This document shows positions 53,344 to 61,994 of a stretch of DNA of 64,000 nucleotides, one piece after another; positions within the stretch are counted from its first letter, which is position 1; every line of letters starts with the position of its first letter. This DNA is from Pseudooceanicola sp. (GTDB lineage: Bacteria > Pseudomonadota > Alphaproteobacteria > Rhodobacterales > Rhodobacteraceae), in NCBI RefSeq assembly GCF_029213205.1, contig NZ_JARGNH010000006.1, positions 114,143-178,142 on the forward strand, read 5' to 3'. The notes below the pieces were generated by a model that searched no databases, had not been told where the DNA came from, and worked only from the letters and a program-made list of their open reading frames with translations. The position numbers and the translations under genes are program-made.

Positions 53344-54030
53344 ATGAGTGTTGATCGCCGCATAAAGATCGCCCCGTCGATCCTCTCGGCAGATTTTGCC
53401 GATTTCGGACGCGAGATAGAGGCCATCGAGGCCGAGGGCGCCGATTGGATCCATGTCGATGTGATGGACGGGCATTTCGTGCCGAACCTGACCTTTGGCC
53501 CACCGGCGGTGAAGGCGTTTCGCCGCCATGTGAAGACGGTGATGGATGTGCATCTGATGATCGCACCGGTCGATCCCTACATTGCGGCTTTCGCCGATGC
53601 CGGCGCCGATATCCTGACCGCCCATGTCGAGGCCGGGCCACATATCCACCGCACCCTGCAGGCGATTCGCGGCGCTGGGATGAAGGCGGGGGTGGCGCTG
53701 AACCCCGGCACCCCGGCCGAGGCGGTGGCGCCGTTGCTGGAGAACTGCGATCTGGTTTGCGTGATGACGGTGAACCCCGGCTTCGGCGGTCAGAGCTTTA
53801 TCGACATGACCGGCAAGATTCGCCAGCTGCGCCAGATGATCGGCGACCGGCCGGTGCATATCGAGGTCGATGGCGGTGTCACCCCTGAGACCGCGCCCAA
53901 GGTGGTGGCGGCCGGGGCGGATGTGCTGGTGGCCGGGTCGGCGGTGTTCAAGGGCGGATCGGTGGCAGAGCCCGGCGTTTATGGCGACAATATCCGGGCG
54001 ATCCGGCTGTCCTGCGACACGTTGGTCTGA
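53344..54030 (+). CDS. rpe: Ribulose-phosphate 3-epimerase
   Basis: Interconverts ribulose-5-phosphate and xylulose-5-phosphate. 228 residues with [35 protein letters not shown] (metal ligands), [29 protein letters not shown] and AGSAVFKG. Located 160 bases after fbp with its own ribosome site. Confidence 0.97.
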   Translation: MSVDRRIKIAPSILSADFADFGREIEAIEAEGADWIHVDVMDGHFVPNLTFGPPAVKAFRRHVKTVMDVHLMIAPVDPYIAAFADAGADILTAHVEAGPHIHRTLQAIRGAGMKAGVALNPGTPAEAVAPLLENCDLVCVMTVNPGFGGQSFIDMTGKIRQLRQMIGDRPVHIEVDGGVTPETAPKVVAAGADVLVAGSAVFKGGSVAEPGVYGDNIRAIRLSCDTLV

Positions 54031-54061
54031 GGCTGTGGCCCTGACGGGCCGCCCGAGACAG

Positions 54062-54078
54062 TTGGAACCAGAAGACGC
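54062..54078 (+). repeat. Diverged copy (G) of the intergenic box
   Basis: TTGGAACCAGAAGACGC is shared almost exactly with 49977-49993 (13 consecutive identical bases AACCAGAAGACGC) and resembles TTGGACCAGAGGAAGC of copy C. It lies between convergent rpe and sdaA. Confidence 0.4.
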
Positions 54079-54096
54079 GGGGACAGCTGCGGGCTA

Positions 54097-55467
54097 TCAG
54101 CAGTTCGGCACATTGACGGCAAGGCCGCCAAGGGCGGTTTCCTTGTATTTCTCATGCATGTCGGCGCCGACCTGGCGCATGGTCTCGATCGCCGCATCAA
54201 GTGGCACCAGGTGGCTGCCGTCGCCGCGCAGGGCCAGCGAGGCGGCGGAGATCGCCTTGATCGCGCCGAGGCCGTTGCGTTCGATGCAAGGCACCTGCAC
54301 CAACCCCTTGATCGGGTCGCAGGTCATCCCGAGATGATGTTCCAGCGCGATTTCCGCGGCGTTTTCAATTTGCGCCGGGCTGCCGCCCAGAACCGCGCAG
54401 AGCCCGGCGGCGGCCATCGCGGCGGCGGTGCCGACCTCGGCCTGACATCCGGCCTCGGCACCGGAGATCGAGGCGTTGAACTTCACCAGCCCGCCAATCG
54501 CTGCGGCGGTGAGGAAGAAATCCGGAAGCCGCGCGGGCGCGGCACCGGGGACATGGCTCAGCCAGTAACGGATCACCGCCGGCACCACCCCGGCGGCGCC
54601 ATTGGTCGGGGCGGTGACCACCTGACCGCCGGCGGCGTTTTCCTCGTTCACCGCCATCGCATAGGCCGCGACCCAGTCGTTGATCTCATGCGGGGCGGCG
54701 AGGTTGGTGCCGCGTTCGGCCAGCAGCGCGTCATGAATCGCCTGGGCGCGGCGGCGCACGTTCAGCCCGCCGGGCAGGGTGCCGCCGGTGGTCAAGCCAC
54801 GGGTCATGCAAGCCGCCATCACCTCCCAGATCCGGGCGATGCCGGGGGCCAGCGCGCCGCTGCCGCGCGCCGCCTCATTCGCGGCTTTCATCGCGGCGAT
54901 GGATTTGCCCGAGGTTCGGGCCATTGCCAGCATTTCGGCAGCGGTCTTGAACGGAAACGGCACCGGCGCGCCTTCGTCGGCGGGCTTGCCCGCCAGCATC
55001 TCGGCCTCGCTCATCACAAAGCCGCCGCCGATGGAATAGTAACGCCGTTGCAGAATACGATCGCCCTGGGCGTCATGTGCCGACAGGCTGAGGCCATTGG
55101 CATGCAGCGGCAGCGGCTGGTCGTAGTCGAATACCAGATCCTGTGCGGGGTCGAAGACCAGCGCATTGAGGCCGGGCGGGGTGACGCGGCCGCTGGCGCG
55201 GATCGTCGCCAGGGCGGTTTCGGCAGCCCCGGCCTCATAGGTGTCGGGGTTAAATCCGGCGAGGCCGAGGATCACTGCCCGGTCGGTGGCATGGCCGATG
55301 CCGGTGAAGGCCAGCGACCCGTGCAACGCCGCGCTGAGGCGATGGGCGCGAAACGGTGCGGCGCGCAGGTCGTCAAGGAATCTGGCGGCGGCCAGCATCG
55401 GGCCCATCGTATGCGAGGACGAGGGGCCGATGCCGATCTTGAAGATGTCGAATACCGACAGGAACAT
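54097..55467 (-). CDS. sdaA: L-serine ammonia-lyase (iron-sulfur), single chain
   Basis: Deaminates L-serine to pyruvate. 456 residues starting [23 protein letters not shown], the conserved substrate loop. The cluster-binding cysteines are in the C-terminal half ([43 protein letters not shown]). [19 protein letters not shown] is also diagnostic. The ATG at 55467 is preferred over 55521. Confidence 0.96.
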   Translation of the reverse strand: MFLSVFDIFKIGIGPSSSHTMGPMLAAARFLDDLRAAPFRAHRLSAALHGSLAFTGIGHATDRAVILGLAGFNPDTYEAGAAETALATIRASGRVTPPGLNALVFDPAQDLVFDYDQPLPLHANGLSLSAHDAQGDRILQRRYYSIGGGFVMSEAEMLAGKPADEGAPVPFPFKTAAEMLAMARTSGKSIAAMKAANEAARGSGALAPGIARIWEVMAACMTRGLTTGGTLPGGLNVRRRAQAIHDALLAERGTNLAAPHEINDWVAAYAMAVNEENAAGGQVVTAPTNGAAGVVPAVIRYWLSHVPGAAPARLPDFFLTAAAIGGLVKFNASISGAEAGCQAEVGTAAAMAAAGLCAVLGGSPAQIENAAEIALEHHLGMTCDPIKGLVQVPCIERNGLGAIKAISAASLALRGDGSHLVPLDAAIETMRQVGADMHEKYKETALGGLAVNVPNC

Positions 55468-55660
55468 GCGGCCTCCGGGCGCGGGTTCCGCCAGGCTAGC
55501 GCCATCGGGCGGCCGTGTCACAGGCGTTCACGACTCTTTTCGGGACGTCGACGGCGCCCTGGGGCCGGGCGTTGACCCGGCCAATATTAACCGCGCGTTA
55601 GGGCTGTCTGGCTAGCGTTTCCCGAAAGGCCACGGGAATCGCAATCGGGAAGGCACCGCC

Positions 55661-56371
55661 ATGGAAACCGCGCAAAAACTGCATCAGGCACCGAGTGCCG
55701 ATCGGCCCTTGCTGGGGCTGACAGTTCTGGTGGTCGAGGACAGCCGCTTTGCGTCGGAGGCGATGCGGCTGCTGTGCCTGCGCTCGGGCGCGCGGATCCG
55801 GCGGGCGGATTGCCTGCGCTCGGCGCACCGACACTTGCAGGTCTATCGCCCCTCAGTGGTCATCGTCGATCTGGGGCTGCCGGATGGGTCGGGCGCCGAT
55901 CTGATCACCGAGCTGACCAGCGCCATGCCGCGGGTCTCGGTGGTGCTGGGGCTGAGCGGCGATGACGGCGCCAAGGCGCGGGCCCTGGGCGCCGGGGCCG
56001 ATGGCTTTATCGCCAAGCCGGTGGAAAGCCTGGCGCAGTTTCATACGGCGCTGCTGCGCCACCTGCCGCCGGACCGGCAGGTGGCGCAGCAGCGCCCGGT
56101 GACGCAGGATATGGTGCACCCGGACCGGATCGCCTTTCGCGACGACATGGCGCATCTGGCCGAGGTGTTGAGCAAAAACCTGGAGGACACTACGCTGGAT
56201 TATTTGGCGCAGTTCCTCGGTGGGCTGGCGCGCAGTGCGCGGGATCAGGAATTGATCTCGGCGGCGGTGGCCCTGGCGATGTCGCGCAAGGAGGGCCGTG
56301 CCACCCGTTCCGACGTCGCCCGGATCGCCGGGCTGGTGCAGGAGCGGCTGACAGACCGGGCGGCGATCTAG
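55661..56371 (+). CDS. Response regulator receiver protein with unknown C-terminal domain
   Basis: A 236-residue protein: receiver domain at about 20-135 (TVLVVEDSRFASEAMRLL; phospho-acceptor Asp in VVIVDLGLPDGSG; GLSGDDG; AKPVES). The C-terminal 90 residues (DMAHLAEVLSKNLEDTTLDYLAQFLGGLARSARDQEL) are helical and could resemble an Hpt-like or output helix, but lack an obvious histidine. Start ATG at 55661. No sensor kinase is adjacent. Confidence 0.85.
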   Translation: METAQKLHQAPSADRPLLGLTVLVVEDSRFASEAMRLLCLRSGARIRRADCLRSAHRHLQVYRPSVVIVDLGLPDGSGADLITELTSAMPRVSVVLGLSGDDGAKARALGAGADGFIAKPVESLAQFHTALLRHLPPDRQVAQQRPVTQDMVHPDRIAFRDDMAHLAEVLSKNLEDTTLDYLAQFLGGLARSARDQELISAAVALAMSRKEGRATRSDVARIAGLVQERLTDRAAI

Positions 56372-56396
56372 GCGCTGCCGCCTGGCCGGTCGTCCT

Positions 56397-57503
56397 TCAG
56401 CCCAGCAGCACCGGCGCCATCTCGTCGATCAGCCCGCTAATGAACCGGTCAAAGGCGGCATTCGGTTGCCGTTGCCGCAGGGTGTCGCGCATCGGGTCCG
56501 GGGCTTGCGATTTGGCTCCGGCCAGGGCCGCGATGGCGGCATGGCCGCAGAACGGCACATAGGCCTCGGAATAGCCGCCCTCATGCACCAGAACCAGCTT
56601 GCCAGCGCAATGTTTCTCTGCCGATTGCTTCAGCTTGTGGGTCATCTCGGCATAGGTTTCCGCAGTGCAGAGCATCCGCGCCAGCGGGTCAAAGGCGCCC
56701 GCGTCAAAGCCGCAGGCGACCACGATCAGGTCGGGCCGATAGGCGTCGAGCGCGGGCAGCACGATCCGGTCGATGACTTCGAGATAGCCGACATGGCCGA
56801 CACCCGGCGGCAGCGGCACGTTGATGTTATAGCCCGCGCCAGCGTCCCGGCCCCGGTCGCCAACATCGCCGGTGTCGAGAGGATAGTTCTTTTCCTGATG
56901 GATCGAGATCGTCAGCACGTCGTCGCGGTCGTAAAAAATCGCCTCGGTGCCATTGCCATGGTGCACATCCCAATCGAGAACGGCGACGCGCGGCGCCAGG
57001 CCGTCGGCCTTGGCGGCCTCGATGCCGATGGCGATATTGTTCAGCAGGCAGAATCCGTTTGGCCAATCCGGCAGGCAATGGTGGCCCGGTGGCCGCGACA
57101 GGGCATAGGCGTTTTGCCTCTCACCGCGCAGCACCGCGTCGATGGCGGCGCGGGTCAGCCCGGCCGACAGGGTGGCGATTTCATAGCCGCCCTGGGCAAA
57201 GGGGGTGCGCAGCCCCAATTCGCCGCCGCCCGCATCCGACATCGCCTTGAACTGGTCGAGATAGCTGGCCGGGTGCACCCGAAGCAGATCTTCTCGCGTC
57301 GCCGCCGGGGCGCTGCGGCTGTCGAGCTCGCCCATCAGCCCGGTCACATCCATCAGGTTCTTCAGCCGCCGCTTGGTCTCCGGGCTTTCCGGAAGGCCAC
57401 CGGCGGCCAGCGGCTGCACCAGCCCGCCGAGCGGCAGGGTCAGGGCATAATTGCCGCCCGCGTGCCAGAAACACAGTTCATCCCAGAAAAACCCGGTTGA
57501 CAT
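56397..57503 (-). CDS. Histone deacetylase-like amidohydrolase (acetylpolyamine amidohydrolase group)
   Basis: A 368-residue zinc hydrolase starting MSTGFFWDELCFWHAGG. Motifs: RPPGHHCLPDWPNGFCLLNN (active-site histidines about 150-155), VLDWDVHHGNGTEAIF (zinc Asp/His), DVLTISIHQEKNYPLDTGD, VACGFDAGAFDPLARM (zinc Asp) and LVHEGGYSEAYVPFC. Possible substrates are acetylpolyamines or other N-acetyl compounds. The in-frame extension to 57662 shows no family similarity. Confidence 0.9.
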   Translation of the reverse strand: MSTGFFWDELCFWHAGGNYALTLPLGGLVQPLAAGGLPESPETKRRLKNLMDVTGLMGELDSRSAPAATREDLLRVHPASYLDQFKAMSDAGGGELGLRTPFAQGGYEIATLSAGLTRAAIDAVLRGERQNAYALSRPPGHHCLPDWPNGFCLLNNIAIGIEAAKADGLAPRVAVLDWDVHHGNGTEAIFYDRDDVLTISIHQEKNYPLDTGDVGDRGRDAGAGYNINVPLPPGVGHVGYLEVIDRIVLPALDAYRPDLIVVACGFDAGAFDPLARMLCTAETYAEMTHKLKQSAEKHCAGKLVLVHEGGYSEAYVPFCGHAAIAALAGAKSQAPDPMRDTLRQRQPNAAFDRFISGLIDEMAPVLLG

Positions 57504-57579
57504 GGCGCGGCTCTCCTTGCCCATTCGCATGGACAAGAGTGAACAGGACCGCACCTGGTAACGCAAGAGCCGGAGCACG

Positions 57580-57846
57580 ATGGCCAAGCATCCCGATCTT
57601 ACTGACCTGGCCCGTCCGGGGGCCGAAATCACCGTGCGTGTTACCCCGCGTGCCAGCCGCAATGTGGTGCAGCGCGACGGCGATCAGGTCAGCGTCCGGG
57701 TCACCACGGTGCCGGAAGACGGCAAGGCCAACGCGGCGGTGCGCAAGTTGCTGGCCAAGGCGCTGGGCCTTGCGCCAACCCGGCTGCAGCTGCTGCGCGG
57801 CCAGACCGCGCGCGACAAGACTTTTCGTATCGACGACGACGCCTAG
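57580..57846 (+). CDS. DUF167 (YggU) family protein
   Basis: An 88-residue protein with the full DUF167 pattern: ITVRVTPRASRNVVQRDGDQ, VTTVPEDGKANAAVRKLLAKALG, LLRGQTARDKTFRI. Function is unknown; some members bind nucleic acid. Its ATG is 77 bases from the divergent deacetylase gene. Confidence 0.9.
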   Translation: MAKHPDLTDLARPGAEITVRVTPRASRNVVQRDGDQVSVRVTTVPEDGKANAAVRKLLAKALGLAPTRLQLLRGQTARDKTFRIDDDA

Positions 57847-57889
57847 ATCGGCTTGCGGCGGTCAGCCCCGGCCATTCAACCGCGGCCAT

Positions 57890-58150
57890 TCAACCCAGGC
57901 TGCTCGGCCCGGTCTCGGTCTTTGGTGCAAAGCTATAGCTGCCCTCGGGCAGATTCAGCGCCGCCGCCAGGTCGCGCAGCTGGGCCATCGATAGGGTGAT
58001 GCGCTGCATGCTGTCGGTGCGTGGCTCATATTGCTCGACGGTGACGCATTCGGCAAAGGCATTGACGACCACGTCTTCGGACAGCGGCGTTTCGCCGTCG
58101 TCGAGAAGGGTGATCACAGTGCAGTCGAAATCGTGCTCGATGGTGAACAT
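57890..58150 (-). CDS. Conserved small protein of unknown function
   Basis: 86 residues from the ATG at 58150 (MFTIEHDFDCTVITLLDDGETPL); an in-frame ATG at 58174 adds eight. It has an acidic VVVNAFAECVTVEQYEP middle and no known domain. Neither start has a clear ribosome site. It converges on the DUF167 gene with 43 bases between. Confidence 0.6.
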   Translation of the reverse strand: MFTIEHDFDCTVITLLDDGETPLSEDVVVNAFAECVTVEQYEPRTDSMQRITLSMAQLRDLAAALNLPEGSYSFAPKTETGPSSLG

Positions 58151-58261
58151 GGCGTCAGTGATAGGCCAGCTCATGCGGCTTGCCTAGGGGGCAGGTCGGC
58201 ACATATGGAATCTGTGGCGCAGGCTGCTTAGACATGGGGAACGCAACGGAGGGCAGGGGCG

Positions 58262-58975
58262 ATGATTGCACGGCTGTTGGTGACATTGGCAGCGGCGCTG
58301 GCGCTGGCTGGCTGTGCCAGTACCGGCCCCGGCCCGGCCCCCGCATCGCCGCGCCAGGTTGAAAGAGCCGGCATGACCGAGGCCGAGGCGGAAACCGCCG
58401 CCCGCCGCTTTGTCTCGGTGGTCCGCACGGTCGAGCCGGTGGCCGAACGCGAATGCCGCGCCCGGGCGCCGGGGCTGAATTGCGATTACCTGATCGTCGT
58501 CGATGACCGCCCCGATCAGCCCGCCAACGCCTTTCAGTCGCGCGATTCCTCGGGGCGTCCGGTGATCGCCTTTACGCTGGCGCTGATCGCCGACATCGTC
58601 AATGCCGATGAGCTGGCCTTTGTGATGAGCCATGAGGCGGCGCATCACATCCGCAACCACCTTGACCGGCAGCGGATGAATGCGACGGCCGGGGCACAAT
58701 TGCTGGGCGGCCTGGCCTCGATTGCCGGGGCCGGCATGGCCGGGGTCGAGCTGGCCGCGCAGATCGGCGCCACCGTCGGCGCGCGCAGCTATTCCAAGGA
58801 GTTCGAGCTTGAGGCGGATGCGCTGGGCGCCAGGATCGCCCAGGCCGCTGGCTATGACGCGCTGCGCGGGGCGCTCTATTTCTCGCGAATCGCTGATCCG
58901 GGCGATCAGTTCCTCGGCACCCATCCGCCGAATGCCGACCGGCTGGACACGGTGCGCCGGGCGCTGGAGGGTTAA
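58262..58975 (+). CDS. M48-family metallopeptidase lipoprotein
   Basis: A 237-residue envelope protein. It begins with a lipoprotein signal: LAAALALAGC with the lipid-acceptor Cys18. Zinc motif HEAAHH in FVMSHEAAHHIRNHLDRQR and the downstream glutamate in YSKEFELEADALGARIA. It resembles the BepA/LoiP type of outer-membrane-associated M48 proteases, which degrade misassembled outer-membrane proteins, but lacks a TPR tail. The terminal segment is GTHPPNADRLDTVRRAL. Confidence 0.9.
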   Translation: MIARLLVTLAAALALAGCASTGPGPAPASPRQVERAGMTEAEAETAARRFVSVVRTVEPVAERECRARAPGLNCDYLIVVDDRPDQPANAFQSRDSSGRPVIAFTLALIADIVNADELAFVMSHEAAHHIRNHLDRQRMNATAGAQLLGGLASIAGAGMAGVELAAQIGATVGARSYSKEFELEADALGARIAQAAGYDALRGALYFSRIADPGDQFLGTHPPNADRLDTVRRALEG

Positions 58976-59063
58976 CAGCCGCCTGCTGAGGGACACAATT
59001 TGATCGAAATCAAGGACCATGCGGGCGCCAGCCTTTAGGTTTGCCGGTGAATGCAGTGAGGCA

Positions 59064-59342
59064 ATGATGCAACCGCTTGGTAATCTCAGTCGCCATCTTC
59101 ACCTGGTCAAACGCATGGCCCGCGCCACCGGCACGGCGCTCGATACCTCGGTGCAGGACGGCCAGCTGAGCATTTCCGACTGGGCGGATGCCATCACCCG
59201 ATGCCGGGGCTGCGCCCGTGTTGCTGAATGCGAGAATTGGTTGTCGGAAGCGGAATTGTCGCTGTCGGGTCCGCGCCCGGCGCCTCTGGCCTGCGAAAAC
59301 CGGGACCTGTTCCGGTCGCTTGCCCCCTTGGCCGCAGAGTGA
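59064..59342 (+). CDS. DUF6455-like cysteine protein (first of a tandem pair)
   Basis: A 92-residue cytoplasmic protein with CRGCARVAECENWL (CxxC-x5-C) and a later cysteine (LACENRDLF). The pattern CxxC-x5-C and a fourth cysteine repeats in the next gene (CSGCENPEACQGWQ; YCRNRDAL), so the two are paralogues. Four cysteines suggest a metal or iron-sulfur site. The start is ATG at 59064 or 59067. A regulatory role in redox or metal handling is unproven. Confidence 0.75.
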   Translation: MMQPLGNLSRHLHLVKRMARATGTALDTSVQDGQLSISDWADAITRCRGCARVAECENWLSEAELSLSGPRPAPLACENRDLFRSLAPLAAE

Positions 59343-59352
59343 GGCCCGAGAG

Positions 59353-59601
59353 ATGAGCTTTTCGGATAAACTCGACCGCGCGAACGACTTGTTCAATGGC
59401 ATGGCCGACCGGCTTGGCGTCGATATGGCCAGCCGGGTCAGCAACGATCCTGAAAGCATCTATGCCTATCGCAACGCGGTGATCCGTTGTTCCGGCTGTG
59501 AGAATCCCGAAGCCTGCCAGGGTTGGCAGGTCGAACACCCAACCGCGCGCGAGGCCCCCAGCTATTGCCGGAACCGCGACGCGCTGCGGGCAATGAAATA
59601 A
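59353..59601 (+). CDS. DUF6455-like cysteine protein (second of a tandem pair)
   Basis: An 82-residue protein starting MSFSDKLDRANDLFNGMADRLGVDM, with CSGCENPEACQGWQ and a final CRNRDALRAM. It follows the first by ten bases and probably shares its transcript, which ends at the terminator at 59689-59730. The helical N-terminal half resembles that of its partner. Confidence 0.8.
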   Translation: MSFSDKLDRANDLFNGMADRLGVDMASRVSNDPESIYAYRNAVIRCSGCENPEACQGWQVEHPTAREAPSYCRNRDALRAMK

Positions 59602-59621
59602 GTCCGGATTTGCTGGACAGA

Positions 59622-59730
59622 GTCAGACGCGGCGCGTGGCTGGGGAGCACACGAGCCGAGAGGGGCGTCTGACCGGTCCGTGCAAAAAGCGCCGGTGCGG
59701 GATTACCCCTGCACCGGCGCTATTGTTTTT
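59622..59730 (+). terminator. Strong intrinsic terminator and adjoining structured 3' region
   Basis: Stem GCGCCGGTGC (59689-59698) / GCACCGGCGC (59711-59720), ten pairs, then TATTGTTTTT. Upstream, GTCAGACGC (59622-59630) and GCGTCTGAC (59665-59673) form a nine-pair stem around 34 bases. The latter could be part of the 3' UTR or a small RNA. The 3' side converges on ribH. Confidence 0.85.
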
Positions 59731-59780
59731 GCGACCAGGTGAGCCCGGTTTCTGGGTGAGCCCGGTTTTCTGGCCGGATA

Positions 59781-60215
59781 TCAAGCCGCCAGTCTGGCCC
59801 GGGTCTGGCCGATCATCAGCGCGGCAGCGGCGGCTTCGCGGCCTTTTTCAACAAAATGACTGCGATAAATCGAATTGTGATGTTCGGTGTCCTGATAGTG
59901 GTGTGGTGTCAGCGCGATCGACAGCACCGGCACCCCGGTGTCCATCGCCGCCCGCATCAGCCCCTCGACCACCGCCTGCGCCACGAAATCATGGCGATAG
60001 ATGCCGCCATCGACGACAAAGGCCGCCGCCGCCACGGCGCCATAGCGTCCTGACTCGGCGAGGTCACGGGCCAACAGCGGCAGCTCGAAAGCGCCGGGCA
60101 CGTCAAAGACATCGACCTGGTCGGCCGGGATCATTTCGCAGAACCCGGCCAGGGCCTGGTCAACGATATCCGCATGCCAATTGGCCTTGAGAAAGGCATA
60201 TCGGGTGTGTGTCAT
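59781..60215 (-). CDS. ribH: 6,7-dimethyl-8-ribityllumazine synthase, type II (RibH2-like)
   Basis: Condenses 5-amino-6-ribitylaminouracil with 3,4-dihydroxybutanone phosphate in riboflavin synthesis. The 144-residue protein has FDVPGAFELPLLARDL, AAFVVDGGIYRHDFVAQAVVEGL, TGVPVLSIALTPHHY and HHNSIYRSHFVEKG. This shape (shorter, decamer-type RibH2 as in Brucella) differs from the common icosahedral type. It is placed directly behind an FMN riboswitch, so it is shut down when flavin is plentiful. Confidence 0.93.
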   Translation of the reverse strand: MTHTRYAFLKANWHADIVDQALAGFCEMIPADQVDVFDVPGAFELPLLARDLAESGRYGAVAAAAFVVDGGIYRHDFVAQAVVEGLMRAAMDTGVPVLSIALTPHHYQDTEHHNSIYRSHFVEKGREAAAAALMIGQTRARLAA

Positions 60216-60294
60216 GGGTATCTCCTTTGCGTAACAGACACGTCACCCAAGGCGATTACGGGCCGGGCAGGCGCGGCTGCGCCGCTGCGGCTCC

Positions 60295-60434
60295 GTTCTC
60301 TTTCATCCGGACTGTGACCGTCGGCCCAGGCTTTTCACCTGGTCTGCTGACCCCCGGCATCTGGCCGGGGCGCTCGCGGGCTTACGGGTCGCGCCCGCAT
60401 ACCGCCGGTGGGGAATTGCGCCCCGCCCTGAGAA
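60295..60434 (-). promoter_or_regulatory. FMN riboswitch (RFN element) controlling ribH
   Basis: On the minus strand the RFN core reads AGGGCGGGG, then CAATTCCCCACCGGCGGTA, a variable arm, GTCAGCAGACCAGGTG, AAGCC and CCGACGGTCACAG ... TCCGGATGAAAGAGAAC. These match the conserved junction of the FMN aptamer. It lies 79 bases upstream of the ribH start and after the rimO stop. Binding FMN would hide the ribosome site or cause termination. The remainder of 60216-60510 carries no gene. Confidence 0.95.
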
Positions 60435-60510
60435 CCCGATGATGGTGCATCGGGCCGGTGGCGGGTGCAAGGGCGACTGGCCCCGGTAATGGAAACGCAG
60501 GTCGCAGAGG

Positions 60511-61881
60511 TCAGACCAGCCGCCCCCAAAGGTCATATTCGCCAGCCTCATCGACCTCGACCGTGACGATATCGCCGGGTTTCAGCGCCTCGAATCCGGT
60601 GTCGATGAACAGGTTGCCATCGATTTCCGGGGCGTCGGCCTTGGTGCGGCAGGTGGCGGCGTCTTCGTCGACCTCATCGACGATCACTTCGATCCGGCTG
60701 CCGACCTTGGCGGCAAGCTTGGCCTCGGAAATCGCCTGGGCTTTTTCCATGAACCGGTTCCAGCGGTCCTGTTTCACCTCGTCGGCAACGTGATCGGGCA
60801 GGGCGTTGGAGCGGGCCCCGGCGACATTTTCGTATTGAAAACAGCCGACACGGTCGAGCTGCGCCTCGTCCATCCAGTCCAGAAGCGTCTGAAACTCTGC
60901 CTCTGTCTCGCCCGGATAGCCGACGATGAAGGTCGAACGCAGGGTGATATCTGGGCAGATGTCGCGCCAGGCGGTGATTTCATCCAGGGTTTTGGCCGCC
61001 GCCGCCGGGCGCGCCATGCGTTTCAGCACATCCGGGTGGGCATGCTGGAACGGGATGTCGAGATAGGGCAGCACCAGCCCATCCGCCATCAGCGGGATCA
61101 GGTTGCGCACATGCGGATAGGGATAGACGTAGTGCAGACGGACCCAGGCCCCGAGCGCGCCAAGGTCACGGGCCAGATCGGTGATATGGGCGCGGTGACC
61201 GCGCTCCTCGGCATGTTTGATGTCGACGCCATAGGCCGAGGTGTCCTGACTGATCACCAACAGCTCACGCACGCCTGCCGAAACCAGTTTTTCCGCCTCG
61301 CGCAGCACCGCATGGGCGGGGCGCGATTGCAGGCGGCCGCGCATGTCGGGGATGATGCAGAACTTGCACTTGTGGTTACAGCCCTCGGAGATCTTGAGGT
61401 AACTGTAGTGGCGCGGGGTCAGCGAGACGCCGGAGGCGGGCAGCAGATCGACAAAGGGATCGGGGGACGGCGGCACCGCCAGATGCACCGCGTCCAGCAC
61501 CTGTTCGTATTGATGCGGCCCGGTCACCGCCAGCACCTTGGGATGGGCGCCGGTGATGAATTCGGGCTCGGCACCGAGGCAGCCCGTGACGATCACCCGA
61601 CCATTGGCCGACATTGCCTCGCCGATCGCGTCAAGGCTTTCGGCCTTGGCGCTGTCGAGAAAGCCGCAGGTGTTCACGATCACCGCATCGGCACCCGCGT
61701 AGTCGGGCGAGATCGCATAGCCTTCGGCGCGCAGCCTCGTGAGGATGCGTTCAGAATCGACCAGCGCCTTGGGGCAGCCCAGCGACACCATGCCGATGGC
61801 GGGTTGACCGGGACGGCCTGTGTCCGCGAGGCGGGCTGCCGGGGCAATGTCGGGGCGCAGGTTGGGTGGGTTCTGACTCAT
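60511..61881 (-). CDS. rimO: Ribosomal protein S12 methylthiotransferase RimO
   Basis: Radical-SAM enzyme that methylthiolates an Asp of S12. 456 residues: MTTase domain ([38 protein letters not shown]), radical-SAM cysteines in [18 protein letters not shown] (CxxxCxxC), and a TRAM tail from about 390. SLGCPKN-type start and IIPDMRG are standard. Full length. The downstream side is an FMN riboswitch, so ribH is probably transcribed from its own promoter. Confidence 0.95.
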   Translation of the reverse strand: MSQNPPNLRPDIAPAARLADTGRPGQPAIGMVSLGCPKALVDSERILTRLRAEGYAISPDYAGADAVIVNTCGFLDSAKAESLDAIGEAMSANGRVIVTGCLGAEPEFITGAHPKVLAVTGPHQYEQVLDAVHLAVPPSPDPFVDLLPASGVSLTPRHYSYLKISEGCNHKCKFCIIPDMRGRLQSRPAHAVLREAEKLVSAGVRELLVISQDTSAYGVDIKHAEERGHRAHITDLARDLGALGAWVRLHYVYPYPHVRNLIPLMADGLVLPYLDIPFQHAHPDVLKRMARPAAAAKTLDEITAWRDICPDITLRSTFIVGYPGETEAEFQTLLDWMDEAQLDRVGCFQYENVAGARSNALPDHVADEVKQDRWNRFMEKAQAISEAKLAAKVGSRIEVIVDEVDEDAATCRTKADAPEIDGNLFIDTGFEALKPGDIVTVEVDEAGEYDLWGRLV

Positions 61882-61994
61882 CCCCGCCCTATATCGCGGA
61901 TTAGGGCGTTGGCAAACGGGGACGTGAAGGCGCCAGTGCTTGTCAGCGCCGCCACCGACGTTATCCTGATCAAAACGAGCAGATTGGAAAACTC

